24,981 nt of DNA from Halobacteriales archaeon SW_5_68_122. GTDB lineage: Archaea > Halobacteriota > Halobacteria > Halobacteriales > Haloarculaceae. Of the stretch, positions 1 to 8,338 are shown piece by piece. The stretch spans positions 1 through 24,981 of the forward strand of contig PXSL01000024.1 of the NCBI GenBank assembly GCA_003022815.1, read 5' to 3'. Below the pieces are notes generated by a model. It saw only the letters and a list, made by a program, of their open reading frames with translations. It was not told the DNA's origin and did not search any database. The position numbers were made by a program, and so were the translations under genes. Every line of letters starts with the position of its first letter. Position 1 is the stretch's first letter.

Positions 1-1095
1 ACCGCCCCACCCGGAGTCCCACACCTCGTTCACCCGGGAGAGGCGATCCGACTCCAGGCGGTCGTGGCGGCCCGACAGGCGGTCGATGCGGTCGATGAGA
101 TACGGCGCGTCGAAATCATCAAAATTCCAACCAGTCATGATCGACGGGTCCGTCTTCTCGACGTACTCAAGGTAGTCGGCCAACATTGCGGCCTCGTCGT
201 TGAACCCGCGGATGTTGACATCGAGGTCGCCGTCGCCGATGGGCTCGTAGTCGTCGACCGCCTCGGGGCCGGGGACGCCTTCCGGGGACTCGTACAGCCA
301 GACGACGTACTCGTCGCGGTAGGAGTCGTGGCTGGTCAGACAGACGATAGTCTGCTCGCCGTCCTCGGGGAAGCCCTGTCGGTCGTCGACCTCGATGTCG
401 AGCGTATGGACCCGTGGGTCGACGGCACACTCGACGGGCTCGAGTTCGGCGTGGTGGAGCTTCAGGCTGCCGTCGTCGAGTTCGCGGGCCGGCACCCGGA
501 CGCCGCTCCTGATGTCCTTGTCGATGAGCAGTCGGTTCGGAAAGAGGATGTCCGCCTCGTAGTGGTCGAAGCGGTCCCGTAGTTCGCCGACGTCGCGGGG
601 CGTCTGGCCGAACACTTTCACCAGTTCCTCCCCGCGGATGGACTCGTAGACGACCAGTTCCGAGGAATCGCGCCCGTTGCCAGGGCGGTCGCCGTGGGTC
701 TCAAGGCCGGTGAGGCGGTCGTGGTCAAGTCGGGAGTCGACGACGTCGGCCGCGGTGAGCGGCGAATCGGCGTCGACCGCCAGGTCAAGGCCCGAGACCG
801 GGGTGTAAAAGTACGGCCGGAAATCGTAAACGCGGGCGTGGACCGGCTCCCTGTCGGTCGTCCGCCCGAAGACATGCAGCACCGGGTGCTCGTCGTCGCC
901 GCTCCCCTCGACGGTGTAGTCGACCTGCTTAACCGAGAACTCGATGTGCTCGTCAGCCTCCGGGAACCGCTCCTCGGAAAGGTCGACGAGGTCGACGTCA
1001 TCGACGTCGGGGGAGGCGACGGCAGCGGCCTCCTCGGCGGGTCGGTCGGCGTCGTCGCCACCCTCATCGAACTTCGCAAGCGTACCCTGCTCCAT
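1..1095 (-). CDS. polB: DNA polymerase family B, N-terminal part (cut by window edge)
   Basis: Replicative family B DNA polymerase. Only the first 365 codons are in the window, and the gene runs off the left edge in frame. Reading from the ATG at 1095 the protein starts MEQGTLAKFDEG. After an acidic stretch comes the N-terminal domain, with the segment HARVYDFRPYFYTPV typical of archaeal PolB. The proofreading exonuclease follows: Exo I motif LDIEVD (D233, E235) and Exo II motif GWNFDDFDAPYL at about residues 321-333. The polymerase domain, and any inteins haloarchaeal PolB often carries there, lie outside the window. A T-rich stretch (GTTTTTACT on the minus strand, about 1122-1130) lies about 30 bases upstream, consistent with a leaderless promoter. 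Polymerase identity is secure from the exonuclease motifs; the symbol follows haloarchaeal usage. Confidence 0.93.
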   Translation of the reverse strand, partial: MEQGTLAKFDEGGDDADRPAEEAAAVASPDVDDVDLVDLSEERFPEADEHIEFSVKQVDYTVEGSGDDEHPVLHVFGRTTDREPVHARVYDFRPYFYTPVSGLDLAVDADSPLTAADVVDSRLDHDRLTGLETHGDRPGNGRDSSELVVYESIRGEELVKVFGQTPRDVGELRDRFDHYEADILFPNRLLIDKDIRSGVRVPARELDDGSLKLHHAELEPVECAVDPRVHTLDIEVDDRQGFPEDGEQTIVCLTSHDSYRDEYVVWLYESPEGVPGPEAVDDYEPIGDGDLDVNIRGFNDEAAMLADYLEYVEKTDPSIMTGWNFDDFDAPYLIDRIDRLSGRHDRLESDRLSRVNEVWDSGWGG

Positions 1096-1255
1096 GGATT
1101 CTCTCGTTGGTGCGCCCCAGTAAAAACCTCGGTGTTCCGGCCGAACGCCGTTCCCGGACCCGGCGCGACGGCCCCTCGGCCCCCTGGGTATCGAGACACG
1201 ACACGCCCACAAGGGATTTACATTGACATGGCGTATCACGGAGCGGTGGAAAGCC

Positions 1256-1441
1256 ATGCCGGACCCTGATACGAAGGCCGAGCAGGACAGCGCGGGAGAG
1301 CGCCCCGAACCGGTTGTCGCCGACGCCGTTGAGGCGACGGAGTCCTACCGGACGGAGGAGGGTGTAGTCTTTTATGACGCGGAGAACCCGCTCGGGTGGA
1401 TGCAGGCGGGCGAGGTCATCGACCTCGAAGAGGCTGCCTGA
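1256..1441 (+). CDS. Small DUF7331-like protein, 61 aa
   Basis: Short acidic protein starting MPDPDTKAEQD and ending in a conserved-looking block ESYRTEEGVVFYDAENPLGW followed by MQAGEVIDLEEAA. That block matches what I remember of a haloarchaea-only family (DUF7331) of unknown function; the name is from memory. I chose the ATG at 1256 because the 11 residues encoded upstream (from 1223) are not family-like and a TATA-like ATTTACATT at about 1216-1224 would overlap them. It is divergent from polB and convergent with the histidine kinase. No cysteine clusters, membrane segments or signal peptide are visible. Function unknown. Confidence 0.75.
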   Translation: MPDPDTKAEQDSAGERPEPVVADAVEATESYRTEEGVVFYDAENPLGWMQAGEVIDLEEAA

Positions 1442-1608
1442 GTCGCCTTTCGGTGGTCGTCGAGCGCCGACGCTCCTTCCAGCCCGTGCGCTCCAACCGT
1501 CCAGTACGACGCATTCGGTCCCGAACCGGCGGGCCGCCGTCCGTCCGTCGCCCTGCTCTCGAGCGGCCCGAGCGAGAACGCTCCGACGCTTCGGGCGAAA
1601 CTCGGCGG

Positions 1609-3054
1609 TCAGTCGGCCACCGGGAGTTCGACGACGAAGACCGCTCCCCGGGGCTCGTTGTCCTCGACCCACACGTCGCCGCCGTACCGCGCGACGAGCG
1701 TCTCGACGAGGTACGTTCCGATGCCCGTGCCCCCGCTGTCGGTCCCCTTGGCGCCTCTCCCGAAGATCTCGTCCTTCCGCTCGGCGGGGACGCCGGGGCC
1801 GTTGTCGGCGACGCGCACCCTGACCGTCCCGTCCTGCCGCTCCGCCGAGACGGTGACCGCCGGGACGTCAGCGGTGTTGTGCTGGATGGCGTTCGTCAGG
1901 AGGTTCCGGAACACCGAGTCCAGCATCCCATCGGCGGCGACGGTCGCCTCAGGGACCTGCCCGCGGAGTTCGACGGTCGCCTTCTCGTGGGCCGATCGCA
2001 CCGCCTCGACCTGCCCGCCGAGGGAGTCAGCCAGCGCGGTCGGCTCCAGCTCCCGTTCGTCGCTCAGCATCGTGTCGCTCAGCTCCTTGGCCGTCGTCGT
2101 GAGGCCGATGGCGTGTTCGGTCTGTGTACTGACCGTCCCGAGCAGTTCCTCGCCGTCGTCGGTGACGTACTCCTCGAGCAGGTCGACGTACCCCTTGATG
2201 ACGTGCAGGTCGTTCCGGATGTCGTGGCGGACGATCTGGCTGAGCAGGTGGAGGCTGTCCCGCTGGTCCTGCAGCTGCTGTTCGTACTCCATCCGGTCAG
2301 TCACGTCCTGCTGGAAGCCGACGTAGTACGGTATCTCGCCGTTCCGCTCCAGCGGCGCGAGCGTGATCTGGTTCCAGAACGGCGTCCCATCCCTTCGGTA
2401 GTTCCGTATCGTCTCCCGGACCGGCTCGCCGGCGTCGATGGCCCGCCGCATCCGCGCGACCGACTCCTCGTCGGTGTCTTTGCCCTGGAGGAACCGGCAG
2501 TTCGTCCCGAGGGTGCTCTCGACGTCGTAGCCGGTCAGGCGGGCGAACCCCTCGTTAACGACGACCAGCGGCTCGTCGTCCTGCCGCATGTCGGCGACCG
2601 TGACGCCGATGGGAGCCTCCTCTATCGCCGCGTTCTTCAGCTCCAGTTCCTCGTTGCGCGCCTCCGGCGTGTCGACCTGCTCCCGGTACTCCATCAGCAG
2701 TACGTACGCCCCCGCGAGGAGGACTGAGAAGCTCACGACCATGACGAGCCCGCTCAGGTACGGCTCCACAATGGGCTCCGGCTCGACGAACAGCTCGTCG
2801 AGGAAGTCGACGTACCGGCCCCACAGAAACAGCAGCCACCCGAACTCCAAAACGCCGATGCCGAGCCGCCGAATCGGGACCGCTATCACGACCGCGACCG
2901 CCAGGTACAGCCCCTCCAGGGCGACGTTGGGGAGGGTGTCAAGCCCGACGGGGAACACGGCGGCGAACACGAGCGGCGTCGCAACCGACAGCAGCGGGTA
3001 GAGCCACAGCGGTGGCTGTCGGACCGTCCGGACCCGCTTGACAGCCGAGTTCAT
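1609..3054 (-). CDS. Membrane histidine kinase with LOV-type PAS domain
   Basis: Sensor kinase of 481 aa. Residues 17-120 hold about four hydrophobic segments, so the N-terminus is a membrane anchor. A PAS domain (about 143-255) carries the LOV signature GTNCRFLQ with the adduct-forming cysteine at C186. The flavin-contact pattern is also present: N185, R187, Q190, N218 in RNYRRDG, N228 in FWN and a Gln in GFQQD. The halophile-type H-box RHDIRND follows (H277), then the N-box FRNLLTNAIQHN (N384/N388), the G1 box DNGPG (417-421) and GGTGIGTYL (441-449) of the ATPase domain. The protein ends with the usual VWVEDNEPRGAVFVVELP block. No receiver domain or response-regulator gene is adjacent, so the output partner is unknown. 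LOV domains are known to bind FMN and respond to blue light; light sensing here is inferred from the motif. Confidence 0.93.
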   Translation of the reverse strand: MNSAVKRVRTVRQPPLWLYPLLSVATPLVFAAVFPVGLDTLPNVALEGLYLAVAVVIAVPIRRLGIGVLEFGWLLFLWGRYVDFLDELFVEPEPIVEPYLSGLVMVVSFSVLLAGAYVLLMEYREQVDTPEARNEELELKNAAIEEAPIGVTVADMRQDDEPLVVVNEGFARLTGYDVESTLGTNCRFLQGKDTDEESVARMRRAIDAGEPVRETIRNYRRDGTPFWNQITLAPLERNGEIPYYVGFQQDVTDRMEYEQQLQDQRDSLHLLSQIVRHDIRNDLHVIKGYVDLLEEYVTDDGEELLGTVSTQTEHAIGLTTTAKELSDTMLSDERELEPTALADSLGGQVEAVRSAHEKATVELRGQVPEATVAADGMLDSVFRNLLTNAIQHNTADVPAVTVSAERQDGTVRVRVADNGPGVPAERKDEIFGRGAKGTDSGGTGIGTYLVETLVARYGGDVWVEDNEPRGAVFVVELPVAD

Positions 3055-3189
3055 ACTTCAGAACCGTGCTCCGGTTGGAAAAGGCTCCTCCCGAGTGGCG
3101 GCATTCGACGCGACGCGGCGCCGGCCGCCGGCGACAGCACCCCCCGCGGAGTCGCGTTACTTTTCACCCAGGAGTCGCTGGCTACGGAC

Positions 3190-3519
3190 GTGCCACCCGT
3201 CGGCGACGACTCCGCCGAACCCGACGAGTTCGACCCGGGAAGCCTCGGCCCCGAGACGCCGGGCATTGACACCGACGGCGACGCCATCGAAATCGACGGC
3301 GACGTCGATGAGGTGCTCCTCCGGACGTTCTGGGGGGCGGTCATCTCGCTGAACGTCGCCATGACGGCCGTGCCGCTCGGTCTGATGCTGGTCTACTTCC
3401 GCGGGAACTGGGAACTCGGCGGCCTCGCGGTCGCCGTCGGCCTCGTTGCCGGCGCCGCCACCTACCGGTTCTACTACGTGTTCAGGAAGGACCGCCGCTC
3501 CGGGGAGGACGTGACGTGA
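3190..3519 (+). CDS. Uncharacterised haloarchaeal membrane protein, 109 aa
   Basis: Starts with GTG at 3190 (MPPVGDDSAEPDEFDPG). The first half is acidic and proline-rich with no membrane character. The second half has two hydrophobic segments (about residues 48-68 and 74-92) and ends YYVFRKDRRSGEDVT, so it looks like a two-helix membrane protein with an acidic N-terminal tail. Its last codons overlap the next gene by 4 bases (3516-3519), so the two are translationally coupled. I do not recognise a function; I believe it belongs to a haloarchaea-specific DUF family near rad50, but cannot assign a secure name. Confidence 0.75.
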   Translation: MPPVGDDSAEPDEFDPGSLGPETPGIDTDGDAIEIDGDVDEVLLRTFWGAVISLNVAMTAVPLGLMLVYFRGNWELGGLAVAVGLVAGAATYRFYYVFRKDRRSGEDVT

Positions 3520-3929
3520 GGACCGTCGACCACGACGGCGACCGCTACCTGCTGGTGAAGCGGTCCGACGAGTCCAGCCTCGTCCGGGACCCCGAGACCG
3601 GCGAGGAGCAATACCTGCCCAACAAGGAGCTGACCGCGACGGGCGAGCCGCCGCTGGTCGTCGCGGCCCGCCGCGTCCCCGACCCGGCCCGCCGACTCGT
3701 CACGGCCGTCCCGTCGGAGCGGGCGCTCGGCGTGCTCCTCGAACTCGATGAGCGCGGGCCGATGGCGGTCCGGACCGTGCTCGCATCGTACGACCTCTGC
3801 GAGTCGGACCTCCACGGTCTGTTCGGTGAACTCCGCGCCGCTGGCCTCGTCGCGGAGGCCGACGTCGACGGCCGGCGAGGCTACCGGCTGACCAACAGCG
3901 GCCGCGAGGCCATCGAGGCCGTCCGGTAG
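3516..3929 (+). CDS. Uncharacterised haloarchaeal protein with winged-helix-like C-terminus
   Basis: A 137-aa protein overlapping the upstream gene by 4 bases (GTGA), so a two-gene operon. The N-terminal part reads like a small beta domain (GDRYLLVKRSDESSLVRDPETGEEQYLPN). The C-terminal half (about 65-137) resembles a winged helix: LLELDERGPMAVRTVLASYDLCESDLHG, then LFGELRAAGLV, then RRGYRLTNSGREAIEAVR. The closing YRLTNSGREAIE is typical of archaeal wHTH proteins. It converges on rad50, and similar genes neighbour rad50 in other haloarchaea as I recall. A DNA-binding or regulatory role is inferred from the fold pattern only. Family possibly DUF7346, from memory. Confidence 0.75.
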   Translation: MRTVDHDGDRYLLVKRSDESSLVRDPETGEEQYLPNKELTATGEPPLVVAARRVPDPARRLVTAVPSERALGVLLELDERGPMAVRTVLASYDLCESDLHGLFGELRAAGLVAEADVDGRRGYRLTNSGREAIEAVR

Positions 3930-3931
3930 TC

Positions 3932-4040
3932 ATACTGCCGGCTGTAACTACGAGCAGCAGTCCCGTCCGGAAGATGGGTTCTGGACGGTATCTACCGGAG
4001 TATCGCCGAGGAATCTTGAAAGAATCACAGCCGGCAGTAT
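3932..4040. repeat. 109-bp segment bounded by a perfect 14-bp inverted repeat
   Basis: ATACTGCCGGCTGT at 3932-3945 and its exact reverse complement ACAGCCGGCAGTAT at 4027-4040 bound a 109-bp segment. It fills the gap between the stop of the winged-helix-like gene (3929) and the end of rad50. The last base of the right repeat is the last base of the rad50 TGA. The 81-base spacer is too long for a simple transcription-terminator hairpin, so a small non-autonomous element (MITE or IS end remnant) is the better guess. No clear target-site duplication is visible. The alternative is a two-sided regulatory or terminator structure for convergent genes. Confidence 0.55.
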
Positions 4041-6495
4041 CAGGAGAGCGCCTCCACAGTCGCCGACCGCTCGACGGACGAGCGGTTCGTCGTCGGGTCC
4101 TTCCGGACCGCGACCAGGTCGTCTGCGGCCCCCACCAGTTCCTCGTCGTGGCTGACGGCGGCGTCGGCGCCCGTCCCTCGATGCCCTCCGACAGTAGCCG
4201 ATAGATGCCACACCGCAGCGAGAGGTTGAACAGCGCCCGCTCGCCGCCCGACAGCTGTTCGGGCTCCAGCGGCGTCCCGTCCTTCTGGTAGACGGTCAGC
4301 TCGTAATCGCCGTCCAGTTCGATGCGGGCGTAAGAGTCGTTCGCGTACACCAGCTGGAACGTCTCGTTGAGCATCGCCTCCAGCTTCTCGACGTTCCGCT
4401 GGCGGAGCTCCGCCCGCAGGTCGGCGTACGTCTCCTGCAGCTGTCGAGCCTCCTCGTACAGCGAGTCCAGCCGGTCGACGACAGCCTCGAGTTCGTCGCG
4501 CCGCTCGCGGAGCCCCTCCAGTTCCTCGAGTTCGTTCTCGACGGCGCCGATCTCGGCCTGCAACTCGTCGCGGCGCTCCCGCTGCTCCTCGAGGTACGGC
4601 TCGACCTGCTCGAGGTAGTCCTCGGCACGCTCCTTCTCGTCGTTGGCCTTCTTAAGAGCCGACCGGTCGAACTCCGCCTCGAGGTCGGTCTTCCGCTCGC
4701 GCTTGTCGGCCAGCCGCTCGCGGCGCTCGTCGTTCAGTTCAGCCTTGTTGTCGCGGCGCTCCCGGAGCTGCTCGATGTCCCGCTCGTTGTCGGCGACGTC
4801 CTCCAGTAGCTCCTCGATCCGCTCGAGCCGCTGGCGCCGGTCGTCGATAGTCGCCTTCTCGGCGTTCAGCTCGCCGATGGCCTCCCGGGCCGCCTCGGCG
4901 TCGGCATTGGCGTCCTCGGCTTTGGCTTCCGCCTCCGCCGCTTCCGTCTCGAGTTCCTCGGCGTCCTCGCGTAGCTCCTCGACGCGCGCCTCGCGCTCCT
5001 CGAGGGTGTCGGCCTTCTGCTCGACCAGTTCGGCGACGTTCGACCGGGACTCTTCCAGCCGGGCAAGCTCGGTTTCGGTCTCGACCAGTTCGACGGCCTG
5101 CTTTCGCTCTTTCTCGAGTTCCTCGACGCGGCCCCCGGCGTCGGCGAGCTTCGACTCCAGTTCGGCGGCCCGCTCGCGGTCCTCATCGACGGATTCGACG
5201 TGCGGCGACCCCTCGATGGGCTGGCCGCACTCGGGGCACTTGCCCCCCTCGAGCAAGCGTTCGGCCTCCCGGACCGTCTCCTCGGCGTTCTCGAGGTCTG
5301 CCTCCAGCTCCGCGACCTGCTCTCTGGCCGTCGTCAGCTCCTCCTCGACCGATTTGCGGTGGGCCTCGACGGCTGATCGCTCGACTTCGGCCCCCGACAG
5401 CTCCTCGCGGAGCGCTTCTATCTCCTCGTCCAGCTCCTCGAGGTCCGCGCGGCGCTCGGCGAGGCTCTCTCGCTCGGTCTCGACGTCCGCCTCGAGTTCG
5501 TCGGCCTCCGCGTGGGCCGCTTCGGCCTCCTCGTGGAGTTCGTCGGCCCGCTCGCGGGCCGTCTCGGCGGTGCTGGCGCACTCCTGAGCCTTGAGGCGGT
5601 GCTCCTCGATGTCGTCCCGCAACGACTCAGCCTCGTCGTCGAGCGATTCGAGGCGGTCGGCGACGGCCTCCGGTTCGGTCGCATCGACGTTCGTCTCGGC
5701 GACGGCCGCCTCGAGTTCCTCCCGGAGGGCGTCGGTGGTCTCCCGTAGCGACCGGATGCGCTCGCCGAGCGCCTCGCGTTCGCCCTCCGCCTCCGAGATG
5801 GTGGCGGCCAGCTCCTCGATGTCGTCGTCGAGTTCCTCGATCTCCTCGCGGCGGCTCTCGTACTCCTCGACGACGTTCTCGGCGGCTTCGAGCGCCTCAA
5901 GGGCCTCCTCGCGGTTCTCGCGCTTGTCCTCGATGTCCTCGGTGACCTCCGACAGCTCCGACCGGAGGCCGTTGAGCCGGTCGTGGAGGTCTTTGTCCTC
6001 CTTGGTTTCGATTTGCTCCGTTACCTGTGAGAGGGCGCCCTCCTTGTCGTCGCGGACGCGGCCGACGCCGACGCGGGCGTCGCTGGCCCGCTCGCGGTAC
6101 TCCTCGACGAACGCATCGGCGTCCATCCGCAGCAGCGACTCGACGCGGCTCTCGACGCCCGTGACCTGCTCCACCGTGCCCTCGGGCGTCTCCAGAACGC
6201 AGGTCGTCGTCTGGGCTGTGTCGCCGCGAAGCTTCACCTCCCGCTCGACGTGGTACGAGCCGCCGCCGTGGGCGAACCACAACTCGACGGCCATTTCCTC
6301 GGCGTCGTTCGAGATGACCTCGTCGAGCGTTCCCTCGATGGCGTCGGCGCCGTACAGCGCGAAAAAACACGCCTCAAGCAGCGAGGACTTCCCGCTGCCG
6401 TTGACGCCGTGGACGACGGTGACGCCGGAACCGAGCGTTAACTCGCTGTCGGCGTAACACTTGAAGTTCCGCAGTCGGACGCGCTCGAACTTCAC
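4040..6495 (-). pseudogene. rad50: Rad50 DNA repair ATPase, disrupted near the C-terminus
   Basis: SMC-like ATPase partner of Mre11 in double-strand-break processing. GTG start at 6495 overlaps the mre11 stop (GTGA, 6492-6495). The N-terminus has FKCY and Walker A GVNGSGKSS (about 30-38). Long Glu/Arg-rich coiled coils flank the zinc hook GGKCPECGQPIEG (CPEC at residues 420-423). The ABC signature [12 protein letters not shown] is at about residue 750. After the segment ending EGRAPTPP (about 4158) the frame is lost. The proper C-terminus continues in another frame as [26 protein letters not shown] and stops at 4040. The Walker B/D-loop block (ILDEPT...LD) that belongs between them is absent, roughly 35 residues plus a frame change. 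As written no functional ATPase head can form. The uninterrupted frame instead runs into an arginine-rich out-of-frame tail as far as 3700. Confidence 0.93.
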
Positions 6496-7907
6496 AGGTA
6501 GTCCTCCATCGATGCTTGGTCGTCGGCGTCGTCGGCGGGAGCGCCTCCGCCTTCTGCTTCGGACTCGCCGCCGTCGGCGGCCTCGACCGATTGTTCGGCG
6601 TCCGCCGTCGGTTTCGTTCTGGGTTCCGCCGTCCGTTCGGGGGCGGCCTCCTCGGGCGAGGCCTCGTCTCCGGCCTGCTCGTCGGGGGCCGCGTCGGCCG
6701 ACGCTCCACCGCCCTCCGCGGCCGTCTCCTCCGAGGTGTCGTCCGACTCGTCGGGGAGGCGGTCGGCGACGGTCTCGGCTTCCTCGGCGGCGGGTTCGAA
6801 CGCCGACGGCTCCCCGAGCAGTTCCTCGACCCGGCGCTCGGTCTCGTCGGCGACGTTTGAGTCGGCCACCTTGCTCTCGCGGATGGTGTCGTCGAGGTCC
6901 CGGGCGGCCTCGCTCAGGCCGAGTTCCCGGACCCGCTCGCGGACGGCCTCGTCCGGGTCGGCGAAGGCGACCTCGAGATCGGTCTCCTCGGCAACCTCGC
7001 GGCGGTCGTTCACCCGGGCGACGAGCGCGCCGGCCTCGTCGGCTATGCTCTCGATCCGCGCCGCCGACACCTCCTCGCCGTCGCCCGTCAGCCCGACGTG
7101 GACCACCGCGCCCTCGAGGTCGTGCTCCCGGAGGCGGTCCCGGACCCGCTCGAACCCCTCGCCGGCCGCCAACTCAAGATCGACGAAGACGAACTCCCGG
7201 GTCTCGATGCCGCGCCGGGAGATGTCGACGCCTTTGTTGAACGCCACGATGTTGTACCCCCGGGCCTCGCGCTCGTCGGCGCTGGCCCGCTCGGTCGACC
7301 CGCAGTAGGTGACCCAGGTGTCGTCGACTTCCCTTCTTGTGGGCGCGTGCTCGTCGCCGAGCAGCATCGCGTTGAACTCGACGGTCGCCTCCGCCAGCAC
7401 CTCGGCGGCGTCCCACTCGACGTTGCCGTAGTCGGGGACCAGCGGCTCGAAGAGGCCGTGGGAGACGAGCGCCGCGTGGTCGGCGTCGTGGGGCTCGAAC
7501 TCGTAGGCGAGGTCGGCCCGCCGGGCGCGCGGAACGAAGTCGAGTCCGTAGAAGGCGGTGTCGCCGACGACGGTCGGCGTCCCGTCGAGACGGGTCGCAA
7601 GTCCCATCGCCTCGAAGAGGTCGAGCCACTGGGCGTCCCGCTTGGTCTCGTGGTTGCCGACGACGGCGAGAAACGGGACGTCGGCCGCCGCGAGGGTCTC
7701 GAGGATCTCCTGAGTCCCCAGCAGGTCCGGCAGGCCGGGACGGCGGTCGTGGAAGAGGTCGCCCGCGTGCACCACCGCGTCTACGTCGGACTCGACGGCG
7801 TCCGACACCACCTGCCGGAAGGCGTCGAGAAAGTCCTCGCGGCGCTCGGGCAGGTGGTACTGCCGGTATCCGAGGTGGGTGTCCCCGGTGTGAATCACCC
7901 GTACCAT
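6492..7907 (-). CDS. mre11: Mre11 DNA repair nuclease
   Basis: Calcineurin-type metallophosphoesterase of 471 aa, the nuclease partner of Rad50. Metal-ligand motifs are all present: GDTHLG (D9, H11), HAGDLFHD (D50), VGNHET (N85, H86), SHGL (H150) and GDEHAP (H187). A capping-domain region follows to about residue 340. From about 370 the tail is low-complexity and acidic (Glu/Ala/Asp), a halophile-typical linker, and the last eight residues are QASMEDYL. The upstream ORF overlaps its start by 13 bases and rad50 overlaps its stop by 4 bases, so the three form one leftward operon. Unlike rad50, this reading frame is intact. Confidence 0.96.
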   Translation of the reverse strand: MVRVIHTGDTHLGYRQYHLPERREDFLDAFRQVVSDAVESDVDAVVHAGDLFHDRRPGLPDLLGTQEILETLAAADVPFLAVVGNHETKRDAQWLDLFEAMGLATRLDGTPTVVGDTAFYGLDFVPRARRADLAYEFEPHDADHAALVSHGLFEPLVPDYGNVEWDAAEVLAEATVEFNAMLLGDEHAPTRREVDDTWVTYCGSTERASADEREARGYNIVAFNKGVDISRRGIETREFVFVDLELAAGEGFERVRDRLREHDLEGAVVHVGLTGDGEEVSAARIESIADEAGALVARVNDRREVAEETDLEVAFADPDEAVRERVRELGLSEAARDLDDTIRESKVADSNVADETERRVEELLGEPSAFEPAAEEAETVADRLPDESDDTSEETAAEGGGASADAAPDEQAGDEASPEEAAPERTAEPRTKPTADAEQSVEAADGGESEAEGGGAPADDADDQASMEDYL

Positions 7908-8245
7908 CGGGACGACTCTTCGTCGTCGCCTCTTAAATCGATTCCGCGACCGCGGTGAAACTGGTCGTCGGCGTCGAGCCGCCCTTCGGCGGCGGCCCTG
8001 AACCGGCGGAACGCCGAAAGCGCCCGCTCGCCGCGCTCCTCAAGGGCGGTGTTCTCGACGGTCTCGACGGCCGCCGCCAGTTCGGCCAGCCCCGTCGTCT
8101 CGACGAACTCGGCGGCGGCCTCAAGGCTCTCGGTGGCGGCGTCGGCCCGCTTGATGATGGCCGTCTCGTCGGCGTCGGCCAGCCGGCGGAGCGACGCCTT
8201 CACGCTCGTCGGGTCCGGCTGCCGGCCCGGGTCTTCGGCGACCAC
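7895..8245 (-). CDS. Uncharacterised conserved haloarchaeal protein in mre11-rad50 operon
   Basis: 116-aa, Ala/Glu-rich, almost entirely helical protein, starting at GTG 8245 (MVAEDPGRQPDPTSVKASLRRLADADE) and ending DLRGDDEESSRWYG. Its last 13 bases overlap the mre11 start, so it is the first gene of the mre11-rad50 operon. I chose this GTG because the frame upstream (to 8743) is arginine-rich antisense of the divergent gene, and an ACAAAAAC tract at 8269-8276 could serve as a TATA-like element 25-30 bases upstream. No cysteines or membrane segments are visible. Function unknown. Position suggests a role linked to Mre11/Rad50, but this is guilt by association only. Confidence 0.75.
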   Translation of the reverse strand: MVAEDPGRQPDPTSVKASLRRLADADETAIIKRADAATESLEAAAEFVETTGLAELAAAVETVENTALEERGERALSAFRRFRAAAEGRLDADDQFHRGRGIDLRGDDEESSRWYG

Positions 8246-8338
8246 GGAACGAGGTGGCCCCGTCACCGGACAAAAACCCTCGGTACGCTCCCCGACACGG
8301 GGCCAATCTCTAATTGTGTTCGGCCGGACGGACGGCCC

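Noticed and set aside
1396..2727. 443-aa plus-strand frame
   Set aside because: Antisense to the histidine kinase, whose domains are unambiguous; composition is valine/arginine-rich shadow sequence.
3700..4157. Continuation of the rad50 frame past the break to give a 931-aa protein
   Set aside because: The tail is arginine/proline-rich out-of-frame sequence overlapping an intact convergent gene; the true C-terminus is in another frame ending at 4040.
4643..5587. Long serine/arginine-rich frame opposite rad50
   Set aside because: It is the mirror of the Glu/Arg-rich coiled coil in high-GC DNA; no family features and no promoter.
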